Position numbers and translations under genes: made by a program. From Pseudomonadota bacterium (GTDB lineage: Bacteria; Pseudomonadota; Gammaproteobacteria; Burkholderiales; Burkholderiaceae_F): a DNA stretch of 10,000 nt. Location: contig JAEZVV010000195.1 in NCBI GenBank assembly GCA_023443095.1, positions 1 through 10,000 on the forward strand. Reading direction: 5' to 3'. Positions 1 through 9,452 of the stretch are shown in pieces (the stretch's first letter is position 1; each line of letters starts with the position of its first letter). The notes below the pieces were generated by a model. That model saw nothing but the letters and a program-made list of their open reading frames with translations. It had not been told where the DNA came from and did not search any database.

Positions 1-425
1 AATACCACCCGGCCCCAACCGGGGGGGGGCCCCCCGGGCCGCGACCTGGGGGCCGACCGTGATTGTGGGCAGTGCATCGGCCTTGGTGGCGCGGCGGAAG
101 GCGTCGGCATCGGCCTGGGTCTTGACGATGCGTTCGGCAAACGGCACGCCGCGGCCGCGCAGGTAGGTGCGCGCCTCTGCACATGGGGCGCCGCAGTTCT
201 CGCCGGTGTAGAGCGTGACCGGGTTGCGTTCGGTCGCGCGGCGCAGCTCGAAGGGCAGCTCGGGCCCGCCCGCGCTCGGCGCCGCGCCGGCCTTAATCGG
301 CACTACGTTGCGTGCGTTGGCGGGCGGTGCGTCGCCGTAGTTGACCACGCCGTCGGCGCCGACCCAGCGGTATTGGGCGCTCGCCGCGCCGGCGGCGAAC
401 AGGGCGATCCAGGCCAGGCGGCGCA

Positions 426-426
<1 letters not shown>
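1..426 (-). CDS. Secreted DUF4124 / glutaredoxin-like protein (3' end missing)
   Basis: The reading frame is open from ATG at 426-424 to the window edge (142 codons), so the C-terminus is missing. The first 17 residues look like a signal peptide: two arginines, a hydrophobic run, and an ASA|Q cleavage site. Residues 18-40 (QYRWVGADGVVNYGDAPP) match the DUF4124 pattern, often found at the N-terminus of proteobacterial envelope proteins. After a short Ala/Gly/Pro linker, residues 69-125 resemble a glutaredoxin fold: a beta strand (PVTLYT), a CGAPC motif with cysteines 78 and 82 (CxxxC spacing), and the cis-proline region LPT at 119-121. It probably acts as a periplasmic thiol protein, but no substrate can be named. 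Its start overlaps the prlC stop (TGATG), so translation is probably coupled to prlC. The last ~17 codons, encoded by bases 1-50, are a G/C homopolymer run that reads poorly for this family and may contain sequence errors. Confidence 0.72.
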
Positions 427-2459
<2,033 letters not shown>

Positions 2460-2500
2460 GGAAGGTCTCGCAGTCTTGTCTGGGCAGGGGAAACGGGAAA

Positions 2501-2519
2501 CCGGCGCTCGTGGCGCCGG
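2501..2519 (-). terminator. Possible weak terminator hairpin between folD and prlC
   Basis: A perfect 7-bp inverted repeat, CCGGCGC-(5 nt)-GCGCCGG, lies just after the folD stop. On the minus strand it can extend by a G-U and an A-U pair to about 9 bp. It is followed by TTTCCCGTTT instead of a clean U-tract. This looks like a weak or partial terminator, or an mRNA-stabilising hairpin, between folD and prlC. The stem is very GC-rich, but GC-rich repeats are common in this genome, so function is uncertain. Confidence 0.4.
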
Positions 2520-2532
2520 CTGTAGTCGGAAT

Positions 2533-3393
2533 TTACCGGCGAAGCCCGGCGCAACGCTCGGCCGACTCGACGGTATTGACGAGCAGCATGGCGATGGTCA
2601 TCGGGCCTACACCACCGGGAACCGGGGTGATCCAGCCCGCGACCTCGGCCACGCCGGCGGTGTCGACGTCGCCGCACAGTTTGCCGGCATCGTCCTTGTT
2701 CATGCCGACGTCGATCACCACTGCACCCGGTTTGACCATGTCGGCAGTGACCAGATTGCGGCGGCCGACGGCAGCGACGATCACGTCGGCCTGGCGAGTC
2801 ATGGCCGCCAGATCGGCCGTGCGGCTGTGGGCGATGGTGACGGTTGCATTTTCGCCGAGCAGCAGCATCGCCATCGGCTTGCCGACGATGTTCGAGCGGC
2901 CGATCACGACGGCGTGTTTGCCGGCGAGCGAATACCCGATAGCCTCGAACATCTTCATCACGCCGTAGGGCGTGCAGGGACGGAAATGCGGCGTACCGGT
3001 CATGAGCAGGCCGGCATTGCTGACGTGAAAGCCGTCGACGTCCTTTTCGGGGGCGATGGTCTCGATCACCTTGTGTTCGTCGATCTGCTTGGGCAGCGGC
3101 AGCTGGACCAGGATGCCATGGATGCTGGCGTCGGCGTTGAGCGTCCGGATCAGCGCCAGCAGTTCGGCCTCGGTGGTCGAGGCGGGCAGGCGCTCGAGGA
3201 TCGAACGGATGCCGGCGTCCTCGCAGGCCTTGACCTTGTTGCGGACGTAGACCGCGGAGGCGGGGTTGTCGCCGACCAGGATGACGGCGAGGCCGGGGCG
3301 GTGGCCGAGCCCGGCCAGTTGTTCGATGCGGGGCTTGAGGCTCTCACGCACGGACGCGGCAAGGGCCTTGCCGTCGATGATCTTCGCGCTCAT
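2533..3393 (-). CDS. folD: Bifunctional methylenetetrahydrofolate dehydrogenase / methenyltetrahydrofolate cyclohydrolase
   Basis: FolD interconverts 5,10-methylene-THF, 5,10-methenyl-THF and 10-formyl-THF in the cytoplasm, with NADP as redox partner. It supplies one-carbon units for purines and formyl-Met-tRNA. The product is 286 residues, against 288 in E. coli. Family signatures are all present: the ASAVYVRNK motif with Y49 and the catalytic lysine K53, QLPLP at 97-101, EKDVDGF at 116-122, the cofactor-binding GRSNIVGKP at 165-173, and PGGVGP at 259-264. The ATG at 3393-3391 gives the normal N-terminus (MSAKIIDGKALA). The start sits directly after the U-tract of an intrinsic terminator, so the usual space for a leader and ribosome binding site is taken up by the terminator. 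The only purine-rich candidate, GGAAAG, is the 5' part of the hairpin's downstream arm. prlC follows 73 bases later. Confidence 0.97.
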   Translation of the reverse strand: MSAKIIDGKALAASVRESLKPRIEQLAGLGHRPGLAVILVGDNPASAVYVRNKVKACEDAGIRSILERLPASTTEAELLALIRTLNADASIHGILVQLPLPKQIDEHKVIETIAPEKDVDGFHVSNAGLLMTGTPHFRPCTPYGVMKMFEAIGYSLAGKHAVVIGRSNIVGKPMAMLLLGENATVTIAHSRTADLAAMTRQADVIVAAVGRRNLVTADMVKPGAVVIDVGMNKDDAGKLCGDVDTAGVAEVAGWITPVPGGVGPMTIAMLLVNTVESAERCAGLRR

Positions 3394-3423
3394 AAGAAAA
3401 GGGGCTTTCCGACGGAAAGCCCC
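3394..3423 (-). terminator. Intrinsic terminator after the response regulator gene, abutting the folD start
   Basis: On the minus strand a perfect 10-bp stem (GGGGCTTTCC / GGAAAGCCCC) encloses a 3-nt loop and is followed by TTTTCTT, then immediately by the folD ATG. The hairpin begins 27 bases after the response regulator stop codon, a normal place for a terminator. On the plus strand the stem is followed by GATTCT, so it should work only in the minus direction. It would end the kinase-regulator transcript, with partial read-through possible into folD. Confidence 0.85.
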
Positions 3424-3450
3424 GATTCTACCGAGCGCTGCGGATGAAGC

Positions 3451-4104
3451 TTAGAGCGGCGGGTTCGAAGTGCCCATCACCACGCGCATCAGGTCGGCGA
3501 CCGTGCCGGAGTTGGTCTTGTCCATGATGGAAGCGCGGTGCGCCTCGACCGTCTTGATCGAGATGCCGAGGTCGTCGGCGATCTGCTTGTTCAGGCGGCC
3601 GGCGACGATCCGTTCCAAGACCTGCTGCTCGCGCGGGGTGAGCTTGCCGAGCAGGGCTTCGTTGAGCGACTGGCGCTCGGCTTCCGAGCGGCGGTTGCGG
3701 GCCTCGCCCAGCATGCGTTCGACCTGGGCCTTGAGGGCGGCCTGGTCGAAGGGCTTCTCGACGAAGTCGACCGCACCCTTCTTCAGCGTGTTCACCGCCA
3801 TCGGCACGTCGCCGTGGCCGGTGATGAAGATGATAGGCAGGTCCGACTTGCGGGCGATCAGGTGCTCCTGGACTTCGAGCCCGCTCATGCCGGGCATGCG
3901 GACGTCCAGAACCAACACGGCGATGGCGTTGGGGTCGTATTTCGAGAGGAAGTTCTCGCCGCTGTCGTACAGCTCGACGCGGTAGCTCGAAGCTTCGAGC
4001 AGCCACTTGAGCGAATCGCGAACGGCTTCGTCGTCATCGACGACGTAGACGACGCCAAGGGACTCGGGGGTGTCTTGGTTGAAATCCGAGAGGTTCTGGT
4101 TCAT
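3451..4104 (-). CDS. FixJ/NarL-type two-component response regulator
   Basis: This is a 217-residue cytoplasmic DNA-binding response regulator. The receiver domain occupies about residues 17-130: acidic pocket D23-D25, phosphoacceptor D67 in LVLDVRMPGMSG, switch threonine T95 in FITGHGD, and K117 in EKPF. A LuxR/NarL-type helix-turn-helix follows at about 155-197 (LTPREQQVLERIVAGRLNKQ, then TVEAHRASIMDK). The GHGDVPMAV and AVDFVEKPF sequences are typical of the FixJ/TtrR/DctR group. There is no AAA+ domain, so it should activate sigma-70-type promoters by direct contact and would not be sigma-54 dependent. It lies 21 bases after the histidine kinase gene in the same direction, so the kinase is almost certainly its partner. 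The ATG at 4104 is set by a strong AAGGAGG. Targets are unknown; the divergent aceE promoter region and its own operon are the nearest candidates. I do not assign a gene symbol. Confidence 0.93.
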   Translation of the reverse strand: MNQNLSDFNQDTPESLGVVYVVDDDEAVRDSLKWLLEASSYRVELYDSGENFLSKYDPNAIAVLVLDVRMPGMSGLEVQEHLIARKSDLPIIFITGHGDVPMAVNTLKKGAVDFVEKPFDQAALKAQVERMLGEARNRRSEAERQSLNEALLGKLTPREQQVLERIVAGRLNKQIADDLGISIKTVEAHRASIMDKTNSGTVADLMRVVMGTSNPPL

Positions 4105-4108
4105 GGGG

Positions 4109-4115
4109 CCTCCTT
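4109..4115 (-). promoter_or_regulatory. Strong ribosome binding site of the response regulator gene
   Basis: The minus strand reads AAGGAGG CCCC ATG, a near-perfect Shine-Dalgarno sequence 4 bases before the ATG. It decides the start at 4104. It also suggests that the regulator is made more efficiently than the kinase, which has no clear ribosome binding site. Confidence 0.8.
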
Positions 4116-4125
4116 AGAGAGTTAA

Positions 4126-6495
4126 TCAATTCTGGACAGTCGTTGCCTGCGCGGCAAGCGGCAGGCTGAAGCGGAAGATCGTTCCGCCACCGACGTTGTC
4201 CTCAGCGGTGAGCCGGCCGTTGTGAAACTCCACAATCGAGCGGCAGATGTTCAGACCCATTCCCATACCCTCGGCCTTGGTCGAGAAAAAGGGTTGGAAC
4301 AGGTTGGCCTTCATTTCGGCCGGGATGCCGGTGCCGTGATCCGCCACGACAAACTCGGCCACGTCGCCATGACGGCGAACCGTGAGCTTGACCTCGCGGT
4401 TCGAGGCGTTCTCCATCGCCTCGGCCGCGTTCTTCAAGAGGTTGAGCAAGAGCTGTTCGATCAGCACCGGGTCGCATTCGAGCGGTGGCAGGTCCGGATC
4501 GACCTCGGTCGCGATATGCACCGCGCGTTTGCGCGCCTCGATCTCGGCAAAGCCGATCGCTTCTTCGAGCACGCGCGCCACCGGGGTCGGGCGCATGCGT
4601 GGTTCGGAGCGTTTCACGAACTCGCGGATGCGGCGGATGATGTTGCCGGCGCGCTGCGCCTGGGCGCTGACCTTTTCGAGGGCGGCGATCAGGTCTTCCT
4701 TGGGCAGCGAGCCCGCCTTCATGCGGGTGATGACGCCGATGCTGTAGTTGCTGATCGCGGTAAGCGGCTGGTTGAGCTCGTGCGCGAGCGAACTCGCCAT
4801 CTCGCCCATCGTAATCAGGCGCGAGGTGAGCTGCACCTTCTCCTGCTGCTGGCGAACGATGTCTTCGGTCAGCTTGCGGTCGGTGATGTCGCTTGCGATC
4901 TGCAGCCGCACCAGGCGGCCGTCGACCCAGCGCACTTCGCGCACCCGCACGTCGAACCAGCGATTGCCCTCGATGTCCTGGACTTCGCCCGCCAGGGTGC
5001 CCGGCGCGGCCGGCGGCGGCGCCGGCAACAAGTCGCGCGCGAGCAGGTCGTGCCCGACCGGCAGGTCGCCGAAGAGGTCGAGATAGCCGCGGTTGGCAAA
5101 CAGCAGCTCTTCGGCGCCGTTAGTGTTGGCGACCACCGAGACAGCGGCTTCGATCGACTCCAGCACCGTGGTGAAGCGGTCGTGGGCGGCGGCGAGCTGT
5201 TCGCGGTTGCGCTTGGATTCCGAGATGTCGGACATCGAGGTCATCCAGCCCAGCTGCTCGCCGTCGTCGGCGAGCAGCGGCGAGACAAACATCTGCGCCG
5301 CGAAATACGAGCCGTCCTTGCGCTTGATGTTGACTTCGTAACCGCCGATCGACGTGCCCTCGGCCATCTTGGCGAACAGATCGATCAGGTTGGCACGTTC
5401 GGCACCGTCGGGCCAATAGGGGTAGGGCGGCAGCAGTCCAATCAGCTCGGCGGCCGAAAACCCGGTCATGCGGGCGAAGGCCCGGTTCACATAGAGGATG
5501 CGGCCTTCGAAGTCCACCACGCGCAGGCCGGTGGCGAGCGAATCCTCCATGGCCCGCCGCACCGCGGTTTCGGCGCGCAGCTGGCGGTCGACCCGGGTCT
5601 GGCGGGCGTCGTGGCGGGCCAGAGCGATCAGGGTCACCAATAAGACTAGGGCCAGGCCGCCGATCACCCAGATCAAGGCATTGCGGGCCAGCACCGACCC
5701 CAGGTGGTAAGGCGTGGCCTGCAGCCGGATCGAATCGGGCAGCGGTGGCACCGGCAACTCGTAATGCGGAGCGTCGCTGGGCGCCGGCGCGCCCGAGGTC
5801 GAGGCCAGAACCTCCATGCCATCGACCAGGCTGATGCGGTAGCGGCGTGCGGTCTCAGGGGGAACGGTCTCTCGCAGCAGTCCGTAGAGCGAAATGCGGG
5901 CGACCAGGGCTCCCACCGAGCGGTTGTCGAAGTTGACGGGAACGACCAAGTCGACGAAGGGGCTGCCTTCGATAGGCTCGGCGTAAGTCGAGGAATAAAT
6001 CGAGGACTCGGAGCGGTCGGCCCGTTGCAGCGCACTCAGCGTGGCGCTCTGGGTGAGTTGGGCGCCTACCGGCGGCGAGACCTCGCCCAGCGGGCCGGGC
6101 GAAGCGACGGCCCAGCGCACCCGCATGGTTTCGTCGACGTACGAGATCTGCAACACGTCAGGGCGGCGCGTCATCAGCAGGCGGGCGAGCGAACGCAGGG
6201 TCGAGGCGTCGTCCTTGTTGGTGACCAGGGCTTGCGCCAGGCGCGAGGCGCTTTCATTGGTCGCCTGGAGGCGGACGTCGATGGCTTCGGCGAGAACGTC
6301 GGTCGACTGATGCAGCCGGTCGCGCTGCATCTGCCGGTCTTCCGCGACGATGATGTAGGTCAGGCCTGCCAGGATCAGGACCAGCAGGCCGAGAGCCAAC
6401 CAGGTCGTATACAGGCCGTACCGCTCCGGGCGCTTGGCAGGCACGTGGGCCAGCGCCTCGAAGGTCTGCTGCATCGACGTGGGAGGAGTGTTCAT
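4126..6495 (-). CDS. Membrane-bound PAS-PAS sensor histidine kinase
   Basis: This is a 789-residue inner-membrane sensor kinase, the likely phosphodonor of the adjacent FixJ-like regulator. Predicted order: a short cytoplasmic tail; transmembrane segment 1 at about 28-50; a periplasmic domain of about 220 residues, possibly Cache-like; transmembrane segment 2 at about 272-293; a charged linker; PAS 1 with its PAC segment (about 312-425, including VVDFEGRILYVNRAF and MTSMSDIS); a second PAS-like domain (about 437-545, including IASDITDRK); HisKA with phosphoacceptor H572 in LAHELNQPLTAISNY; and a HATPase domain with an N-box (LLLNLLKNAAEAM), a G1 box (VADHGTGIP) and a G2 box (GMGMGLNICRS). The kinase core resembles the FixL/DctB group. 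I see no FixL-type heme-binding histidine motif in either PAS domain, so oxygen sensing is not supported. An in-frame TGA lies two codons upstream of the ATG at 6495, so the start cannot be further upstream; no good Shine-Dalgarno is visible. It is transcribed divergently from aceE. The ligand is unknown. Confidence 0.93.
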   Translation of the reverse strand: MNTPPTSMQQTFEALAHVPAKRPERYGLYTTWLALGLLVLILAGLTYIIVAEDRQMQRDRLHQSTDVLAEAIDVRLQATNESASRLAQALVTNKDDASTLRSLARLLMTRRPDVLQISYVDETMRVRWAVASPGPLGEVSPPVGAQLTQSATLSALQRADRSESSIYSSTYAEPIEGSPFVDLVVPVNFDNRSVGALVARISLYGLLRETVPPETARRYRISLVDGMEVLASTSGAPAPSDAPHYELPVPPLPDSIRLQATPYHLGSVLARNALIWVIGGLALVLLVTLIALARHDARQTRVDRQLRAETAVRRAMEDSLATGLRVVDFEGRILYVNRAFARMTGFSAAELIGLLPPYPYWPDGAERANLIDLFAKMAEGTSIGGYEVNIKRKDGSYFAAQMFVSPLLADDGEQLGWMTSMSDISESKRNREQLAAAHDRFTTVLESIEAAVSVVANTNGAEELLFANRGYLDLFGDLPVGHDLLARDLLPAPPPAAPGTLAGEVQDIEGNRWFDVRVREVRWVDGRLVRLQIASDITDRKLTEDIVRQQQEKVQLTSRLITMGEMASSLAHELNQPLTAISNYSIGVITRMKAGSLPKEDLIAALEKVSAQAQRAGNIIRRIREFVKRSEPRMRPTPVARVLEEAIGFAEIEARKRAVHIATEVDPDLPPLECDPVLIEQLLLNLLKNAAEAMENASNREVKLTVRRHGDVAEFVVADHGTGIPAEMKANLFQPFFSTKAEGMGMGLNICRSIVEFHNGRLTAEDNVGGGTIFRFSLPLAAQATTVQN

Positions 6496-6614
6496 GGATC
6501 AGGGAAAGAACGGAGCAGGCTACACGGAGCCAAATTAGCCGGGGATGATAGGGCTCCGATGGGGTTCACGACATTGTGGTTGGCCCGCGTTCGCAACGTG
6601 ATTGTCTCAAATTT

Positions 6615-6642
6615 TTTATGGTTTTCCGCATTAAGAAATCAA
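6615..6642 (-). promoter_or_regulatory. Candidate sigma-70 promoter for the kinase-regulator operon
   Basis: On the minus strand, TTGATT (6642-6637) and CATAAA (6620-6615) are separated by 16 bases. Each matches 4 of 6 positions of the -35 and -10 consensus. It lies in the AT-rich core, 120 bases or more before the kinase ATG, so the leader would be roughly 110 bases. Such matches arise by chance in AT-rich DNA, so this is only a candidate. Confidence 0.28.
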
Positions 6643-6730
6643 TGGTCGTGATTTGAAAAAGAAACAAGGGCTGTTATCGTCGCCGCCACTGGCGCGTTGC
6701 ACGCTCGGCTGCGCCTGTCCGATACCTAGA

Positions 6731-6738
6731 GGAAGGAG
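6731..6738 (+). promoter_or_regulatory. Ribosome binding site of aceE
   Basis: GGAAGGAG lies 6 bases before the ATG at 6745. It is a strong Shine-Dalgarno that fixes the aceE start and fits a highly expressed metabolic gene. Confidence 0.8.
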
Positions 6739-6744
6739 ACTCCC

Positions 6745-9447
6745 ATGTCCGCACTGCCCCAGCATCTGGCCGCTACCGACCCCGATGCGCTTGAAACGGC
6801 CGAGTGGCTCGATGCCCTGGATTCGGTGCTCGAACGCGAAGGCCCGGAGCGTGCCCACTATCTGTTGGAGCGGCTGATCGACCAGGCGCGGCATTCCGGT
6901 GCCTATATTCCTTATTCGCCCAATACCGCCTACGTCAATACGATCCCGCCGCAGCTCGAGGCCAAGTCGCCCGGCGACCCGGCGATCGAAGAGCGTCTGC
7001 GCGCCTACATGCGCTGGAACGCGATGGCGATGGTGGTGCGCGCCAACCGCGGCGACGGCGACCTGGGTGGCCACATCGCCAGCTACGCCTCGGTCGGCAC
7101 CCTGATGGAAGTCGGCTTCAACCATTTCTGGCGGGCGCCGACGGCCGATTTCGGCGGCGACCTGGTTTATTTTCAGGGTCATTGTTCGCCCGGGGTTTAC
7201 GCCCGCGCCTTCCTTGAGGGCCGCTTGAGCGAGGACCAGCTGGTCAACTTCCGCCGCGATGTCGGCGGCAAGGGCGTGACCAGTTATCCGCACCCCAAGC
7301 TGATGCCGGATTTCTGGCAGTTTCCCACGGTTTCGATGGGCCTGGGGCCGCTGCAAGCGATCTACCAGGCGCGTTTCCTCAAATACCTGCATGCGCGCGG
7401 GATCGCCGATACCTCGAACCGCAAGGTCTGGTGCTTCTGCGGCGACGGCGAGATGGACGAGCCCGAGTCGCTGGGCGCGATCGGCATGGCCGCGCGCGAG
7501 AAGCTCGACAACCTGATCTTCGTGATCAACTGCAACCTGCAGCGGCTCGACGGCCCGGTGCGCGGCAACGGCAAGATCATCCAGGAGCTCGAAGGGGACT
7601 TCCGCGGCGCCGGCTGGAACGTGATCAAGCTGGTCTGGGGTTCGTACTGGGATCCGCTGCTGGCCAAGGACAAGGATGGCTGGCTACTGCGCCTGATGGA
7701 AGAAACCATCGACGGCGAATACCAGAACTACAAGGCCAACGACGGCGCCTTTGTGCGCAAGCACTTCTTCGGCAAGTACCCGCAGACCCTGGAAATGGTC
7801 TCGCGCATGACCGATGACGACATCTGGCACCTGAACCGCGGCGGTCACGACCCGCACAAGATCTACGCGGCCTACACCGCGGCGGCCAAACACCAGGGAC
7901 AGCCGACCGTGATCCTAGCCAAGACGGTCAAGGGTTACGGCATGGGCAAGATCGGCCAGGGCAAGAACCCGACCCACCAGCTGAAGAAACTCGATACCGA
8001 GGCCGTGCGCGAATACCGCGACCGCTTCGCGATCCCGATTCCCGACGACAAGCTCGACCAGATCCCGTTCTACCGCCCGGCCGAGAACTCGCCCGAGATG
8101 GTCTACCTGCACGAGCGTCGCCGCGAACTCGGCGGCTACCTGCCGGCGCGCCGCAAGCGCGCCGACGAGAAGATCCAGGTGCCCGGGCTCGAGACTTTCG
8201 CCGCCGTGCTCGAGCCCACGGCCGAAGGGCGCGAGATCAGCACCACCCAGGCCTTCGTGCGTTTCCTCACCCAGCTGGTGCGCGACAAGACGATCGGCCC
8301 GCGCGTCGTTCCCATCGTTCCGGACGAGGCCCGCACCTTCGGCATGGAAGGCATGTTCCGCCAGCTCGGCATCTTCAGCCAGACCGGCCAGCTGTACGAG
8401 CCGGTCGACCGCGACCAGGTCATGTATTACCGCGAGGACAAGGCCGGCCAGATCCTCGAAGAGGGCATCAACGAAGCGGGCGCGATGAGTTCGTGGATCG
8501 CGGCGGCGACGAGCTACAGCTCGAACAACCGCACCATGCTGCCCTTCTATATCTTCTATTCGATGTTCGGCTTCCAGCGCATCGGCGACCTCGCCTGGGC
8601 GGCGGGCGACATGCAGTCGCGCGGCTTCCTCCTGGGGGGCACGGCCGGCCGCACCACCTTGAACGGCGAGGGCCTGCAGCACCAGGACGGCCATTCGCAC
8701 CTGATGAGCGCGACCATCCCCAACTGCGTCAGCTACGACCCGACTTTCGCCCACGAAGTGGCGGTGATCCTGCAGCGCGGCATGAAACGCATGTTCGAGG
8801 ATCAGGAAAACGTCTGGTACTACGTGACGCTGATGAACGAGAACTACCCCCAGCCCGGCCTCAAGAAGGGCCAGGAAGAGGGCATCCTCAAAGGCATGTA
8901 CCGGTTGCGCGAAGGCCCGGCCGGCGCCGGCAGCGGCATGTCGATCCCGCGCGTCCAGCTTCTGGGTTCGGGCACGATCCTGCGCGAGGTGATTGCCGCG
9001 GCCGAGCTGCTCGAGGCCGACTGGGGCGTGGCGGGCGACGTCTGGAGCTGCACCAGCTTCACCGAGCTGCGCCGCGACGGTATCGAGATCGAACGCTGGA
9101 ATCTGCTACACCCGACCGCGCCGCAGAAGAAGGCTTACGTCACCCAGGAGCTTGAACGCACCGCTGGCCCGATCGTGGCCTCGACCGACTACATGCGTTC
9201 GTTTGCCGACCAGATCCGCGCCTTCATTCCGCGCGGCCGCGACTACAAGGTCCTGGGCACCGACGGTTTCGGCCGATCCGACACCCGCGAGGCGCTGCGC
9301 GAGTTCTTCGAGGTTGACCGCTACTACGTGGTGGTTGCCGCCTTGAAGTCGCTCGCCGAAGAAGGTTCGATCCCCGCGGCCAAGGTGGCCGAGGCGATCA
9401 AGAAATATGGCATCGACGCCGACCGTCCCAACCCGGCAGCGGCGTAA
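6745..9447 (+). CDS. aceE: Pyruvate dehydrogenase E1 component, homodimeric type
   Basis: AceE decarboxylates pyruvate on thiamine diphosphate and transfers the acetyl group to the lipoyl arm of E2, the entry step from glycolysis to acetyl-CoA. The product is 900 residues, against 887 in E. coli, and is the single-chain homodimeric E1 found in most gamma- and betaproteobacteria. The thiamine diphosphate/Mg motif is visible as GDGEMDEPES with D234 and the paired N262 and N264 in INCNLQRLDG, at the same spacing as E. coli D230/N258/N260. H411 in GKNPTHQ matches the active-site loop histidine (E. coli H407). The conserved EGINE (573-577) is followed by the highly conserved YSMFGFQRIGDLAWAAGD and GRTTLNGEGLQHQDGHSH segments. 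The N-terminal ~40 residues (ETAEWLDALDSVLE...) are the part that binds E2 in E. coli. The start is fixed by a strong ribosome binding site. aceF follows after 14 bases in the same operon. Confidence 0.98.
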   Translation: MSALPQHLAATDPDALETAEWLDALDSVLEREGPERAHYLLERLIDQARHSGAYIPYSPNTAYVNTIPPQLEAKSPGDPAIEERLRAYMRWNAMAMVVRANRGDGDLGGHIASYASVGTLMEVGFNHFWRAPTADFGGDLVYFQGHCSPGVYARAFLEGRLSEDQLVNFRRDVGGKGVTSYPHPKLMPDFWQFPTVSMGLGPLQAIYQARFLKYLHARGIADTSNRKVWCFCGDGEMDEPESLGAIGMAAREKLDNLIFVINCNLQRLDGPVRGNGKIIQELEGDFRGAGWNVIKLVWGSYWDPLLAKDKDGWLLRLMEETIDGEYQNYKANDGAFVRKHFFGKYPQTLEMVSRMTDDDIWHLNRGGHDPHKIYAAYTAAAKHQGQPTVILAKTVKGYGMGKIGQGKNPTHQLKKLDTEAVREYRDRFAIPIPDDKLDQIPFYRPAENSPEMVYLHERRRELGGYLPARRKRADEKIQVPGLETFAAVLEPTAEGREISTTQAFVRFLTQLVRDKTIGPRVVPIVPDEARTFGMEGMFRQLGIFSQTGQLYEPVDRDQVMYYREDKAGQILEEGINEAGAMSSWIAAATSYSSNNRTMLPFYIFYSMFGFQRIGDLAWAAGDMQSRGFLLGGTAGRTTLNGEGLQHQDGHSHLMSATIPNCVSYDPTFAHEVAVILQRGMKRMFEDQENVWYYVTLMNENYPQPGLKKGQEEGILKGMYRLREGPAGAGSGMSIPRVQLLGSGTILREVIAAAELLEADWGVAGDVWSCTSFTELRRDGIEIERWNLLHPTAPQKKAYVTQELERTAGPIVASTDYMRSFADQIRAFIPRGRDYKVLGTDGFGRSDTREALREFFEVDRYYVVVAALKSLAEEGSIPAAKVAEAIKKYGIDADRPNPAAA

Positions 9448-9452
9448 GGCCC

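Larger units (their letters stand above)
6496..6744. promoter_or_regulatory. Divergent control region between the kinase gene and aceE
   Basis: This 249-base gap separates two divergent operons, so it should hold promoters for both. Most of it is GC-rich, but about 6600-6665 is clearly AT-rich (runs of T at 6612-6617 and of A at 6656-6660), unlike everything around it. CGTGATT occurs twice in direct orientation exactly 50 bases apart (6597 and 6647), and TCAAAT/ATTTGA form an inverted pair flanking the AT core. A repeat this short is expected by chance in a region this size. A GGCGC...GCGCC pairing (6691-6695 with 6711-6715) could form in the aceE leader. No plus-strand promoter can be assigned with confidence, and no open reading frame here looks real. 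Confidence 0.55.

Noticed and set aside
4222..5643. A 473-codon plus-strand frame opposite the histidine kinase, and others at 5704-6651
   Set aside because: They lie antisense to a complete sensor kinase with all motifs, have low-complexity compositions, and show no convincing ribosome binding site. They are shadow frames.
4126..6495. Kinase as an oxygen-sensing FixL
   Set aside because: The partner regulator is FixJ-like, but neither PAS domain shows the heme-ligating histidine region of FixL, and the protein has a large periplasmic domain that suggests another signal.
6581..6595. Sigma-54-like sequence TGGCCCGCGTTCGCA upstream of aceE
   Set aside because: The GG and GC elements are one base too close and the -12 element is altered. 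The neighbouring regulator also lacks the AAA+ domain needed for sigma-54 activation.
6691..6715. Possible riboswitch or attenuator in the aceE leader
   Set aside because: Only a 5-bp GGCGC/GCGCC pairing with a 15-base loop is seen, with no U-tract and no known aptamer pattern. Such pairings are frequent in GC-rich DNA.
6631..8754. Minus-strand frames opposite aceE (6631-7392 and 7915-8754)
   Set aside because: They are antisense to the highly conserved aceE, and their translations resemble no protein family. One starts inside a conserved aceE segment and only enters the gap by lack of stops.
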